A DNA stretch of 64,000 nt, taken from Vicinamibacterales bacterium. GTDB taxonomy: Bacteria; Acidobacteriota; Vicinamibacteria; Vicinamibacterales; UBA2999. Positions 1 to 8,355 of this stretch are shown piece after piece. The notes beneath the pieces were generated by a model. It was not told where the DNA came from, made no database searches, and saw only the letters and a list, made by a program, of their open reading frames with translations. The translations under genes were made by a program, and so were the position numbers. Each line of letters begins with the position of its first letter. Positions within the stretch are counted from its first letter, which is position 1. The stretch spans positions 1 to 64,000 of the forward strand of contig JAWKHS010000015.1 of assembly GCA_041394705.1 (NCBI GenBank), written 5' to 3'.

Positions 1-1
1 C

Positions 2-655
2 GCGCTGCTCGCCGTGCTCCTGCCGAAGGCCGACCAGCTGCACAAGGTCACGATCATCCCGCGCGGGATGGCGCTCGGCCTCACGACGCAGCTGCCGCTC
101 GACGAGAAGCACAACTACTCGAAGGTGTACCTGATGGATCGCATCGCGATCCTGCTCGGCGGCCGTATCGCCGAGGAGCTCACGACCGGCGACGTGACCA
201 CCGGCGCGGGCAACGACCTCGAGCGGGCCACCGAGATGGCGCGCAAGATGGTCTGCGAGTGGGGCATGAGCGAGGTCATGGGCCCGCTCACCTTCGGCAA
301 GAAGGAAGAGCAGATCTTCCTCGGCCGCGAGATCGCACAACAGCAGGACTACAGCGGGGTCACCGCCGAGCGCATCGACCAGGAAGTCAAGCGCATCATC
401 AGCGAGAACTACGAGAAGGCGACGAAGCTGCTCACCGACAACAAGGCGTCGCTCGTGGCGATCGCCGAGGCGCTGCTGACCCGCGAGTCGCTCGACGGCG
501 AGCAGGTGAAGCGCATCGCCAGCGGCCTGCCGATCGACGAACCCCCCGTGGCGCCGCCCGCGCCGGCTGCGCCGTCCGAGGACGTGCGGGAGCGGACCCA
601 CAAGGAGCGGGCGCCGCTCCTGCCGATCGCTCCGAAGCCGCTCGCTCAGGGCTGA
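2..655 (+). CDS. ftsH: ATP-dependent zinc metalloprotease FtsH, C-terminal part (cut by window start)
   Basis: This is the C-terminal end of the M41 peptidase domain of FtsH, the membrane-anchored AAA+ protease that degrades misfolded and regulatory membrane and cytosolic proteins. The reading frame is open from base 2. The HKVTIIPRG stretch, the GGRIAEE segment and the TTGAGNDLERAT segment, which carries the third zinc ligand (Asp) in the family, are all visible; the AAA module and HExxH lie upstream of the window. The last 40 residues form a Pro/Ala-rich tail ending in a basic stretch, as is common for FtsH. A strong hairpin follows before folP. Confidence 0.95.
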   Translation, partial: ALLAVLLPKADQLHKVTIIPRGMALGLTTQLPLDEKHNYSKVYLMDRIAILLGGRIAEELTTGDVTTGAGNDLERATEMARKMVCEWGMSEVMGPLTFGKKEEQIFLGREIAQQQDYSGVTAERIDQEVKRIISENYEKATKLLTDNKASLVAIAEALLTRESLDGEQVKRIASGLPIDEPPVAPPAPAAPSEDVRERTHKERAPLLPIAPKPLAQG

Positions 656-666
656 CCTCCCCAATC

Positions 667-691
667 GCACGCCGGCGTTTCGCCGGCGTGC
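667..691 (+). terminator. Strong hairpin between ftsH and folP
   Basis: A perfect 11-bp inverted repeat (GCACGCCGGCG, loop TTT, CGCCGGCGTGC) lies 11 bp after the ftsH stop. No T-tract follows, so it may be a Rho-assisted terminator, an mRNA-stabilising 3' hairpin, or a partial attenuator into folP. Confidence 0.55.
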
Positions 692-713
692 GGACCGCTC
701 CCCGCGCCGCCGC

Positions 714-1610
714 ATGATCGCGCCGAGAGCTCCGTTCACCCTCCCCCTGCCCGGCCGCCCGGCTCTCGTGCTGGGATCCCGCACGCTCGTGATGGGCGTG
801 CTCAACGTCACCCCGGACTCCTTCTCCGACGGGGGGCGCGCGCTGGACCCGGAACGGGCGCTCGACCGCGCCCTGGCCATGGAGGCGGCCGGCGCGGATC
901 TCCTCGACATCGGCGCGGAGTCCACGCGGCCCGGGGCGTCCCCCGTGCCGGCCCGCGAGGAGCGGCTCCGCCTGCTTCCCGTGCTCCGCCGGCTGCACCG
1001 GGTCCGTATTCCGCTGTCGATCGACACCACCAAGGCCGAGGTCGCCAGGTTCGGCCTGGACGAAGGCGCCAGCATCGTGAACGACGTCAGCGGCCTGCAG
1101 TACGACCCCGACATGGCCGGGCTCGTCGCGGTGCGGGAGGCGCCCCTGATCCTGATGCACATGCGGGGACGCCCGGAGGACATGTACGCGCGCGCCGCCT
1201 ATGCCGACGTGGTGGCGGACGTGGCCCGGGATCTGACCCGGGCGGTCGAGCGTGCGGTCAGCCGCGGCGTCGGCTGGGAGCGCCTGGTCCTCGACCCCGG
1301 CATCGGCTTCGCCAAGCGCGCCGAGCACAGCGCCCGGCTCCTCGCCGGGTTCGACCGGCTGGCGTCGCTCGGACGCCCGCTCCTGGCGGGACCGTCGCGC
1401 AAGTCGTTTCTGACGAGGGCGATTGGCGACGTCCCTGCGGGCGGCCGAGACTGGGCGACGGCGGCCGCCGTCACCGCGAGCGTGCTCGGGGGGGCGCACG
1501 TCGTGCGTGTGCATGCGGTCGCCGAAATGGTGCAGGTGGTCCGGGTCGCGGATATGATCCGGGAGCACGGCGTCCCGTCCGGAGCGGACGGCGAATCCGG
1601 GCGCGCCTGA
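714..1610 (+). CDS. folP: Dihydropteroate synthase
   Basis: FolP condenses 6-hydroxymethyl-dihydropterin diphosphate with p-aminobenzoate in folate synthesis and is the sulfonamide target. The 298-residue TIM-barrel protein shows the family motifs in order: GVLNVTPDSFSDGG near residue 25, DIGAESTRPGA, SIDTTKAEVA, NDVSGL, DPGIGFAKRAEHS and GPSRKSFL. Length is normal. It starts at an ATG just after the ftsH hairpin and is followed 73 bp later by cdaA, so folP and the c-di-AMP genes may share transcripts, although no promoter stands out between them. Confidence 0.97.
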   Translation: MIAPRAPFTLPLPGRPALVLGSRTLVMGVLNVTPDSFSDGGRALDPERALDRALAMEAAGADLLDIGAESTRPGASPVPAREERLRLLPVLRRLHRVRIPLSIDTTKAEVARFGLDEGASIVNDVSGLQYDPDMAGLVAVREAPLILMHMRGRPEDMYARAAYADVVADVARDLTRAVERAVSRGVGWERLVLDPGIGFAKRAEHSARLLAGFDRLASLGRPLLAGPSRKSFLTRAIGDVPAGGRDWATAAAVTASVLGGAHVVRVHAVAEMVQVVRVADMIREHGVPSGADGESGRA

Positions 1611-1683
1611 CGGGTGCGTCCGGCTGCTGGCGTGGTCGAGGCCTCGCCCGAGCCCCGGAACCCGCGCCCCGAGACCGCCAGCC

Positions 1684-2499
1684 ATGCCTTGGCTCGACGC
1701 ACTCCTCGAACGCCCGCCCGTCACGTGGCGGGACCTCATCGACATCGCGATCGTGTCGATCGTGGTGTACGAGGTCCTCAAGCTGATCCGGGGGACCAGG
1801 GCCGCTCAGATGGCGGTGGCACTGGGGCTCATCGTCGGCACGTTCTACCTGTCACGGGCGCTCGAACTGCAGACGGTCAACTGGCTCATCAGGAACCTGG
1901 TCGGCTACGTGGTCTTCGCCGCCATCGTCCTGCTGCAGACCGACATCCGGCGCGCGCTCGTCCACCTGGGACGGGGGCCGTTCTTCAGGTACCTGCGGCG
2001 CGTCGAGGCCGACGAGGACGCGATCGAGGAGCTGGTGGTCGCGCTCGAGAAGCTCGCGGCCGAGCGCATCGGCGCCCTCGTGATCGTGGAGCGCGGCATC
2101 GGCCTGCGCAACCACATCGAAAGCGGCATCCTGCTCGACGCGCGCCTCACTTACGACCTCATCGTCGCAGTGTTCCAGCCCAGCTCCCCGTTGCACGACG
2201 GCGCCGTCATCGTGCAGGGGGATCGGGTGGCCGCCGCCGCGTGCTTCCTCCCCCTCAGCATCAATCCCAAGCTCGCGCGCGAGCTCGGCTCGCGCCACCG
2301 CGCCGCCGTGGGGGTCACCGAGGAGAACGACGCCGTGGCCCTGGTGGTCTCGGAGGAGACCGGCGCCGTGTCCCTGGTGGTGGACGGCCGCGTCGACCGC
2401 CACCAGGCGCCCGACCAGCTCCGGCAGCGCCTGCGGGGGCTCCTCAAGCGCTCGCAGCTCGGCGCGGAACGGCGGCTCGCTGTCGCCACGATGGACTGA
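1684..2499 (+). CDS. cdaA: Membrane diadenylate cyclase CdaA (DisA_N domain)
   Basis: CdaA condenses two ATP into cyclic di-AMP, a messenger controlling osmolyte and potassium balance and cell-wall homeostasis. Three hydrophobic helices occupy about residues 19-36, 40-60 and 66-86, followed by a DAC domain with the catalytic DGA motif at residues 172-174 and the RHR motif at 204-206. At 271 residues it matches the family. The gene stops 6 bp before the YbbR protein, which stops 22 bp before glmM; this cdaA-cdaR-glmM order is the one known from Firmicutes, where CdaR and GlmM bind and regulate CdaA. Confidence 0.96.
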   Translation: MPWLDALLERPPVTWRDLIDIAIVSIVVYEVLKLIRGTRAAQMAVALGLIVGTFYLSRALELQTVNWLIRNLVGYVVFAAIVLLQTDIRRALVHLGRGPFFRYLRRVEADEDAIEELVVALEKLAAERIGALVIVERGIGLRNHIESGILLDARLTYDLIVAVFQPSSPLHDGAVIVQGDRVAAAACFLPLSINPKLARELGSRHRAAVGVTEENDAVALVVSEETGAVSLVVDGRVDRHQAPDQLRQRLRGLLKRSQLGAERRLAVATMD

Positions 2500-2505
2500 C
2501 GCCCG

Positions 2506-3420
2506 ATGGCCTTGTTTCCCATCCGTCACGTCGGTCTGAAGGTGCTGTCCGTCGCGGTCGCGACGCTCCTTTGGCTGGTGGTCACCGGCGAAGCCGTCGT
2601 CGAACGCTCGTTGCGCGTCGGGCTCGAACTACAGCGCACGCCCCCGGGCATCGAGCTCGTCAGCACCGTGCCGGACGCGGTGGCCGTGCGGGTGCGCGGC
2701 GCGGCGAGCCGACTGGCCGACCTGGCGCCCGGCGACCTCACCGTCGTCGTCGATCTCGAGGGCGTGAAGGCGGGACGGCGTCTCTTTCCGCTGGCGCCTT
2801 CGCAGGTCACGGCGCCGTTCGGCGTGGAGGTGACCCAGGTGGCGCCCCCGACGCTGCCGCTCGAGTTCGAGGTCACCGCCTCGACGAACCTGCCGATTCG
2901 CGCCCGGCTGCAGGGCACGCCGATCGAGGGCCACAGCGTGACGAACGTCTCGGTGTCGCCCTCGCAGGTGCGAGTGGAGGGGCCGGAGAGCGCCGTGCGC
3001 CGCCTGACCGAGCTCTTCACCGAGCCGGTGTCGGTCGACCGCGCCGGCACGCTCATCCGCGAAGCCGTCACCATCGACACCAGCGACAGCGGTCTCCGCC
3101 TCGTCGGCGGGTCGACGGCCGTGGTCACGGTGACGATATCGGCCGATACGACGGTCCGAACGGTGACGGGTGTGCCGGTGCGCCTGCGTGGAGCATCCAC
3201 CGGCCAGCTCACGCCAGCCGAGGCCTCGGTCACCCTGTCGGGCGCACCCGAAGCCGTCGAGCACCTCACGCCGGCCGACATCGGCCTGTTCGTGGACGTG
3301 CCGCCCGGCGCTGCGGGACTCGACGTCGACGTGCAGGCTGAATCGTCGCCGCACTATGTCGTCAAGGCGATCGACCCCCCGAGGGTGGCGTACCGGGCCG
3401 TCGCGGCCCGGCGGAAGTGA
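2506..3420 (+). CDS. cdaR: YbbR-domain protein, CdaA regulator (CdaR-like)
   Basis: A 304-residue protein with one N-terminal membrane helix (about residues 9-27) and an extracytoplasmic region made of beta-rich YbbR-type repeats of about 80 residues. In Firmicutes CdaR touches the membrane part of CdaA and modulates c-di-AMP output. Function here is assigned from the YbbR-like sequence pattern together with the position directly between cdaA and glmM; the repeats themselves are poorly conserved. The start ATG is 6 bp after the cdaA stop, indicating co-translation. Confidence 0.87.
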   Translation: MALFPIRHVGLKVLSVAVATLLWLVVTGEAVVERSLRVGLELQRTPPGIELVSTVPDAVAVRVRGAASRLADLAPGDLTVVVDLEGVKAGRRLFPLAPSQVTAPFGVEVTQVAPPTLPLEFEVTASTNLPIRARLQGTPIEGHSVTNVSVSPSQVRVEGPESAVRRLTELFTEPVSVDRAGTLIREAVTIDTSDSGLRLVGGSTAVVTVTISADTTVRTVTGVPVRLRGASTGQLTPAEASVTLSGAPEAVEHLTPADIGLFVDVPPGAAGLDVDVQAESSPHYVVKAIDPPRVAYRAVAARRK

Positions 3421-3442
3421 TCGAGGGACGGAGGACACCAGG

Positions 3443-4768
3443 GTGAAGCTGTTCGGAACCGACGGGATACGCGGGGAGGCCGGCCAGCCTCCGCTCGACC
3501 GCGCCACGGTCACGCGCATCGGCGCGGCGCTGGCCCGTCAGCCCCGCGTCGAGCGCCCGCGTGTCCTCATCGGCCGGGACACCCGCGAGTCCGGCCCATG
3601 GATCGAGGCCGCCCTGGCGGCCGGTGTCCACGCCGCGGGCGGCGACGTCGTGAGCGCCGGGGTCGTGCCGACACCCGCCGTCGCGTACCTGACGCGCACG
3701 GACGACTACCACCTGGGCGTCGTCATCTCCGCCTCGCACAATCCCTTCGCCGACAACGGCATCAAGGTGTTCTCGGGCGCGGGCGAGAAGTTCTCCGAGG
3801 CCGCCGAACGGGAGGTGGAACGCCTCGTCGCGGATCCCACCTGGCAGGTGCCGGAGGCGGCGCCGCCGGAACTGCCGGCCGCGCCGGTCGAGCGGTACGT
3901 CGCGCACCTGCGACAGATTCTCGACGACGCCGGTCCGCTCCGGAGCGCCCGCCTCGTCGTGGACTGCGCCAACGGAGCGACGAGCGTGCTCGCGCCCGCG
4001 CTGTTCAGGGCGCTCGGGTTCGACGTGGAGGCCATCGGCGTCGCCCCGGACGGCCGCAACATCAATCTCGGGTGCGGGTCGACGGCCATGGAGGGCCTGC
4101 AGGCGGCCGTCGTCGAGCGTCAGGCTCGTCTGGGCGTGGCCTTCGACGGCGACGGCGACCGTGCGCTGTTCGTGGATCACCGAGGGCGCCGCGTGGACGG
4201 CGACGCCGTGATGCTGCTCTGCGCCGACCAGCTGCGGCGTGACGGGGCGCTGCGCGGCGATGCCATGGTCGCCACGGTGATGAGCAACATCGGCCTGGAA
4301 CTCGCGCTGCAGGAGCGGGGCATACGCCTGGCGCGCTGTCCCGTGGGCGACAAGTACGTCATGGAGGAGATGCTGCGGCAGGACCTGGCGCTCGGCGGCG
4401 AGCAGTCGGGCCACGTCATCTTCGCCAGCCACCTCTTCACGGGCGACGGCATCGCCACCGCGCTGCACGTCCTTCGGACGATGATCGCGACTGGCCGAGA
4501 GCTGGCGATGCTCGCGGACGGCCTCACCAGCTATCCGCAGGTGCTCGTGAACGTGCGAGTCCGCGAGCGGGCCGACGTGGCCGCCGTCGCGCCCATCGCC
4601 GAGGCCATGCGCGCCGTCGAGTCGCGGCTCGGCGGCCACGGCCGCCTGCTCGTCCGCTATTCCGGGACCGAGCCACTGCTGCGCATCATGATCGAAGGGC
4701 GGGACCAGGCCGAGATCACGGCCTGGGCCGGCGAGATCGCCGACGCGGTCCGCGCCACGCTCGCCTGA
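3443..4768 (+). CDS. glmM: Phosphoglucosamine mutase
   Basis: GlmM interconverts glucosamine-6-phosphate and glucosamine-1-phosphate, feeding UDP-GlcNAc for peptidoglycan and LPS. The GTG at 3443 is chosen because GGAGG at 3430-3434 sits 8 nt upstream and the protein then begins KLFGTDGIRG as in the family; the open frame extends upstream into cdaR but is not family-like there. The phosphorylated active-site Ser is residue 98 in SASHNP, the metal loop is DGDGDR, and SGTEPLLRIM lies in the C-terminal phosphate-binding domain. Length is 441 residues, typical. In other bacteria GlmM binds and inhibits CdaA. Confidence 0.97.
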   Translation: MKLFGTDGIRGEAGQPPLDRATVTRIGAALARQPRVERPRVLIGRDTRESGPWIEAALAAGVHAAGGDVVSAGVVPTPAVAYLTRTDDYHLGVVISASHNPFADNGIKVFSGAGEKFSEAAEREVERLVADPTWQVPEAAPPELPAAPVERYVAHLRQILDDAGPLRSARLVVDCANGATSVLAPALFRALGFDVEAIGVAPDGRNINLGCGSTAMEGLQAAVVERQARLGVAFDGDGDRALFVDHRGRRVDGDAVMLLCADQLRRDGALRGDAMVATVMSNIGLELALQERGIRLARCPVGDKYVMEEMLRQDLALGGEQSGHVIFASHLFTGDGIATALHVLRTMIATGRELAMLADGLTSYPQVLVNVRVRERADVAAVAPIAEAMRAVESRLGGHGRLLVRYSGTEPLLRIMIEGRDQAEITAWAGEIADAVRATLA

Positions 4769-4789
4769 CCGCGCCACGAGGCCGACGCC

Positions 4790-5533
4790 ATGATTCGCCT
4801 CTCCGTCAACGTGAACAAGGTGGCGACCGTCCGGAACTCCCGTGGCGGAACGGAGCCGTCGGTCGTGGAGGCCGTCCGCGTCGCGGTCGAGGCCGGCGCC
4901 CCAGGCATCACCGTGCACCCGCGGGCCGACCGGCGCCACATCACGCCGGAGGACGTCCGCGCCATCGCCGGCGTGCTCGCTCCCCTCCGCGGGCGGATCG
5001 AATACAACATCGAAGGCGATCCCCGGCCCGACCTCCTCGCGATGGTCCACGAGGTGCGGCCCGACCAGTGCACGCTGGTTCCCGTCAAGCCGGGGGAGAT
5101 CACGAGCCAGGCCGGCTGGGCGCCCGAGGCCGCGGATGCCGTCCTGGAGGCAGCCATCCGCGACATGCGAACGGCGGGCATCCGCGTCAGCCTGTTCGTC
5201 GACCCCGAACCGGAGGCCGTCCTGATGGCGGCCGATCTCGGGGCCGATCGCGTGGAACTCTACACGGAGCCGTTCGCGCGCGCGTTCGAACGAGGCCCCG
5301 AGCCCGCCGCGGAGGCCTTCGCGCGGTACGTCGCGGCGGCCCGCGCCGCGCACGGCCGGGGGCTCGGCGTGAACGCCGGGCACGACCTCGACCTCCGGAA
5401 CCTCCCGCTCTTCCGGACGCTGCCACATCTCGACGAGGTGTCGATCGGCCACGCCCTCATCAGCCACGCGCTGTTCGTGGGCCTGGATGCCGCCGTGCGC
5501 GACTACCTGGCCGCCGTCGGGGCGTCCCGGTGA
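4790..5533 (+). CDS. pdxJ: Pyridoxine 5'-phosphate synthase
   Basis: PdxJ joins 1-deoxy-D-xylulose 5-phosphate and 3-amino-2-oxopropyl phosphate to give pyridoxine 5'-phosphate in the DXP-dependent vitamin B6 route. The 247-residue TIM barrel opens with LSVNVNKVATVRN and shows GITVHPRADRRHI, YNIEGDP, TLVPVKPGE, LFVDPEP, VELYTEPFA, GLGVNAGHDL and EVSIGHALI, all family landmarks. It overlaps the next gene by 4 bp (GTGA), so the two are translationally coupled. Confidence 0.97.
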   Translation: MIRLSVNVNKVATVRNSRGGTEPSVVEAVRVAVEAGAPGITVHPRADRRHITPEDVRAIAGVLAPLRGRIEYNIEGDPRPDLLAMVHEVRPDQCTLVPVKPGEITSQAGWAPEAADAVLEAAIRDMRTAGIRVSLFVDPEPEAVLMAADLGADRVELYTEPFARAFERGPEPAAEAFARYVAAARAAHGRGLGVNAGHDLDLRNLPLFRTLPHLDEVSIGHALISHALFVGLDAAVRDYLAAVGASR

Positions 5534-6228
5534 CGGCGGCAGCAGGCCTCCTCGCCTTCGCCGCCGCCGTCGGCCTGGCCACTCCGGCTGCGGCCGCCGG
5601 CCGAGGCGTCCAGCTCCGGTCGCTCGACGGCGTGGCCCTGGCCGCGACGTTGTACGAGGCCGCGGACCCGTCGGCGCCCGGCGTCGTGCTGGTCCACATG
5701 CTCACGCGGTCGAAGGACGACTGGCGGGGATTCGCCGAGCGGCTCCAGGCGGCCGGTCTCGCGGCCCTGGCGGTCGACCTCCGCGGACACGGCGGGTCGG
5801 GCGGCGACGGCCGGCCCGCGCCCGCGATGGCCCAGGACGTCGCGGCCGCGGCGGCGTTCCTCGGCGGCCGCCCGGGTGGCCGCCGCGTGGCGGTCGTCGG
5901 CGCCTCGCTCGGCGCGAGCCTCGCGGTCATCGCCGCGGCCGACGCCCCGTCCATCCGTGAGGTCGTGCTCGTCTCGCCGGCCGCCGACTACCGCGGCGTC
6001 CGGTTCGATGCCGCCCTCCGGAAATACGGCGCCCGTCCGATGCTGCTCGTCGCGAGCACCGAGGACCCCTACGCGCTCAGGACCGTGCGCGCCCTCGTCG
6101 CCGACGCGTCGGGGACCCGGGAACAGCAGCTGTCTGACGTCCCGTCGCACGGCACCGCCCTGCTCGAGCGCGATCCCGCCGCGGCGGCGGCAGTGGTGGA
6201 CTGGCTCCGACGGACGTTGCTATTCTGA
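5530..6228 (+). CDS. Exported alpha/beta-hydrolase (serine hydrolase)
   Basis: A 232-residue protein with an Ala-rich signal peptide (about residues 1-23) and an alpha/beta-hydrolase fold. The likely catalytic triad is Ser126 in GASLG, Asp179 in STEDPY and His207 in PSHGTA; VDLRGHGGSG marks the oxyanion-side strand. The GTG at 5530 overlaps the pdxJ stop. Substrate is unknown; short esterase or dienelactone-hydrolase-like activity would fit. Longer upstream starts are rejected because they run through pdxJ in another frame. Confidence 0.82.
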   Translation: MTAAAGLLAFAAAVGLATPAAAAGRGVQLRSLDGVALAATLYEAADPSAPGVVLVHMLTRSKDDWRGFAERLQAAGLAALAVDLRGHGGSGGDGRPAPAMAQDVAAAAAFLGGRPGGRRVAVVGASLGASLAVIAAADAPSIREVVLVSPAADYRGVRFDAALRKYGARPMLLVASTEDPYALRTVRALVADASGTREQQLSDVPSHGTALLERDPAAAAAVVDWLRRTLLF

Positions 6229-6237
6229 GCGTCTCGT

Positions 6238-6852
6238 ATGCGCGCCGACTCCATCGCGTTCGCCGTCTCCGGGATGCTGTTCGGCGTGATCGTCGGCTGG
6301 ATCCTCGCCAGCCAGCAGCACGCCAGCGTTCCGCTCGCCGCGCCGGCGACGGCCGCGGCGGCCCCTGCCGCGAACGGAAGCGGCCGTCCCCCGGCGGCTC
6401 CGCTGGACGAGGCGCGAGCGCGCGAGCTGACCGCGGCGGCGTCGAATGCCCCGAATGATCCTTCTCCCCGCGTGCAGCTCGGCAATCTCTACTTCGACGC
6501 CGAGCGCTATCCGGAAGCCGTCGAGTGGTACGAGCAGGCCCTCCGGCTGAACCCTAACGACGCGAACGTCTCCACCGACCTCGGCGTCGCCTACTACTAC
6601 ACCGATCAGGCCGACAAAGCGATCGCCCAGTTCGAGCAATCGCTGAAAGTCGACCCGAAGCACACCAAGACGATGCTGAACATGGGGATCGTCAAGGCGT
6701 TCGGGAAGCAGGACCTCGCGGGGGCGAGCGCCGCGTGGGAGCAGGTCATCGCCACGGCGCCGAACAGCCCGGAGGCCGAGGCAGCCAAGAAGGCGCTGGA
6801 CGGCCTGAAGGCCGCGCATCCCGGCGGGCCGGCCGCGGGCACCGGTTCCTAG
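6238..6852 (+). CDS. Membrane-anchored TPR protein
   Basis: A 204-residue protein with one N-terminal helix (about residues 6-23), an Ala/Pro linker, then roughly three tetratricopeptide repeats (about residues 68-190; for example YPEAVEWYEQALRLNPND and a DQADKAIAQFEQSLKVDPKH-type repeat). TPRs act as protein-binding scaffolds, here in the periplasm or at the membrane. A -10-like TATTCT at 6221-6226 lies just upstream, so a transcript could begin 5 nt before the ATG. It may be the first gene of the run leading into the microcompartment locus, but a role there is not shown. Confidence 0.82.
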   Translation: MRADSIAFAVSGMLFGVIVGWILASQQHASVPLAAPATAAAAPAANGSGRPPAAPLDEARARELTAAASNAPNDPSPRVQLGNLYFDAERYPEAVEWYEQALRLNPNDANVSTDLGVAYYYTDQADKAIAQFEQSLKVDPKHTKTMLNMGIVKAFGKQDLAGASAAWEQVIATAPNSPEAEAAKKALDGLKAAHPGGPAAGTGS

Positions 6853-6857
6853 GTGCG

Positions 6858-7118
6858 ATGGCCCTGCGCATCCTGCTCCTCGTCGTGCTGGCGCTCCTGG
6901 CGCTGCGCGCGGTGGGGCGGTTCATGATGGGACTCGCCCAGGGCGCCAGCCCGGGCGCGTCCCCGGACGGAGGGGCCGCCGCGGCGGTCAAGATGGCCAA
7001 GGATCCCGTCTGCGGCACGTTCGTCGTGCCGGGAAAGGCGATTGCGACGACGTCGCACGGCGCCACCGTCTGGTTCTGCTCGGAGCGCTGCCGCGACGAG
7101 TTCGCCAGGCGGTCATAG
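6858..7118 (+). CDS. Small membrane protein with YHS domain
   Basis: An 86-residue protein: one N-terminal helix (about residues 3-20), a Gly/Ala linker, and a C-terminal YHS domain with MAKDPVCGTFV and WFCSERCRDEFA. YHS domains bind metals and occur in metal ATPases and in redox proteins. The ATG at 6858 is chosen because the frame further upstream overlaps the TPR gene and has no sensible sequence. It sits 5 bp after the TPR gene and 4 bp before the aldolase, so it is in the same transcription unit. A metal- or redox-supply role for the downstream system is possible but unproven. Confidence 0.8.
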   Translation: MALRILLLVVLALLALRAVGRFMMGLAQGASPGASPDGGAAAAVKMAKDPVCGTFVVPGKAIATTSHGATVWFCSERCRDEFARRS

Positions 7119-7122
7119 GCCG

Positions 7123-7992
7123 ATGTACCCGGACGAAGCCCAGACGCGGCTCGACATCGTCGAGGTCGGACGCCGGCTCTGGGTTCAGGGCTTCGTCGCC
7201 TCGAACGACGGCAACATCAGCGTCCGCCTCGGCCCCGATCGGCTGCTGACCACGCCGCGGAGCGTTTCGAAGGGCTTCATGACGCCGGACATGATGGTCG
7301 TGACCGACCTGTCCGGGACCAAGGTGAGCGGCGCCCGCGACGCCTCGTCGGAGCTCAAGATGCACCTCGAGGTGTACCGCCAGCGGCCGGACGTCGGGGC
7401 CGTCGTGCACGCCCACCCCGCCACGGCCACCGGCTTCGCGGTGGCGGGCGTGCCCCTGACGCGCGCCGTCCTGGCGGAGGTGATCACGACGCTCGGCGGC
7501 ATTCCCATCGCCGAGTACGCCACACCGTCCACGGCGGAACTGCCGGCCGCCATCCGCGAGTACATCCGGGCGCACGACGGGCTCCTGCTCGCCAACCACG
7601 GAGCCCTGGCCGTGGCCCGCGATCTCTTCACCGCCTACTACCGGATGGAGACGATCGAGCACTTCGCCCGGATCAGCCTCGTGGCGCGGACGCTCGGCCG
7701 GGAGCACGTGCTGTCGCGTGACGAGGTCACGCGGCTCCAGCAGCTGCGCGGCGCCTACGGCATCAGCTCGCCGGCGCCGATTTGCCAGGAACCGGGCGAG
7801 GGGCCCGGCGCCGACTGCCAGGTCGTCGACGCCCCGGACGCCGCCGAGCGGCTGGTGCCCGACATGCCCACCCTGCCGCCCGTCGCGGCGGCTGGCCAGC
7901 CGGCGGCCCCGCTCGGCAGCGGTGGAGAGATTCGGCTAACATACGGCCAGCTGACGGCGCTCATCGACGAAGCCGTCAAGCGCGTCCGATAG
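7123..7992 (+). CDS. Class II aldolase (fuculose-phosphate aldolase-like) with C-terminal encapsulation-like helix
   Basis: A zinc class II aldolase of the AraD/FucA family, which cleaves a sugar phosphate such as L-fuculose-1-phosphate to a lactaldehyde plus DHAP. Catalytic features: GNIS (30-33), Glu77, zinc ligands His96 and His98 in HAHP, and His159 in ANHG. After the domain (about residue 215) comes a 50-residue Pro/Ala linker and a terminal amphipathic helix (IRLTYGQLTALIDEAVKRVR, 270-289), the usual design of a bacterial-microcompartment encapsulation peptide. The shell genes start 51 bp later. The start ATG at 7123 gives 289 residues; substrate is inferred from the family. Confidence 0.9.
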   Translation: MYPDEAQTRLDIVEVGRRLWVQGFVASNDGNISVRLGPDRLLTTPRSVSKGFMTPDMMVVTDLSGTKVSGARDASSELKMHLEVYRQRPDVGAVVHAHPATATGFAVAGVPLTRAVLAEVITTLGGIPIAEYATPSTAELPAAIREYIRAHDGLLLANHGALAVARDLFTAYYRMETIEHFARISLVARTLGREHVLSRDEVTRLQQLRGAYGISSPAPICQEPGEGPGADCQVVDAPDAAERLVPDMPTLPPVAAAGQPAAPLGSGGEIRLTYGQLTALIDEAVKRVR

Positions 7993-8043
7993 CAGCGGGA
8001 CGCCTGCGGCGGGCCCGGCCCGTGATCCGGGCGGAGGATGGGA

Positions 8044-8334
8044 ATGGGCGAAGCGCTCGGAATGGTCGAAACGAAGGGTCTGGTCGCCATGATCGAAGCG
8101 GCGGACGCCATGGTCAAGGCGGCCAAGGTCACCCTCGTCGGCTGGGAGAAGATCGGCGCCGGCTACGTGACGGCAGTGGTCCGTGGGGACGTGGCCGCCG
8201 TGAAGGCCGCCACCGACGCCGGGGCCGCAGCGGCGCGGCGCGTGGGCGAGCTGGTGTCGGTTCACGTGATTCCGCGCCCGCACTCCAACCTCGAAGACGT
8301 GCTGCCGATCGGCAAGGCCAACGCCAAGGGCTAG
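8044..8334 (+). CDS. BMC-H microcompartment shell protein
   Basis: A 96-residue single-BMC-domain protein forming the hexameric tiles of a microcompartment shell. It begins with LGMVETKGLVAMIEAADAM, the canonical BMC opening, and ends with VHVIPRPHSNLEDVLPI, the C-terminal strand seen in BMC-H proteins. An ATG at 8038 is also in frame, but GGAGG at 8033-8037 abuts it; the ATG at 8044 has a proper 6-nt spacing and is preferred. It is the only BMC-H in the window and is followed by three BMC-P genes. Confidence 0.95.
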   Translation: MGEALGMVETKGLVAMIEAADAMVKAAKVTLVGWEKIGAGYVTAVVRGDVAAVKAATDAGAAAARRVGELVSVHVIPRPHSNLEDVLPIGKANAKG

Positions 8335-8355
8335 CGCGCCAGATCCGGTCGCGCC

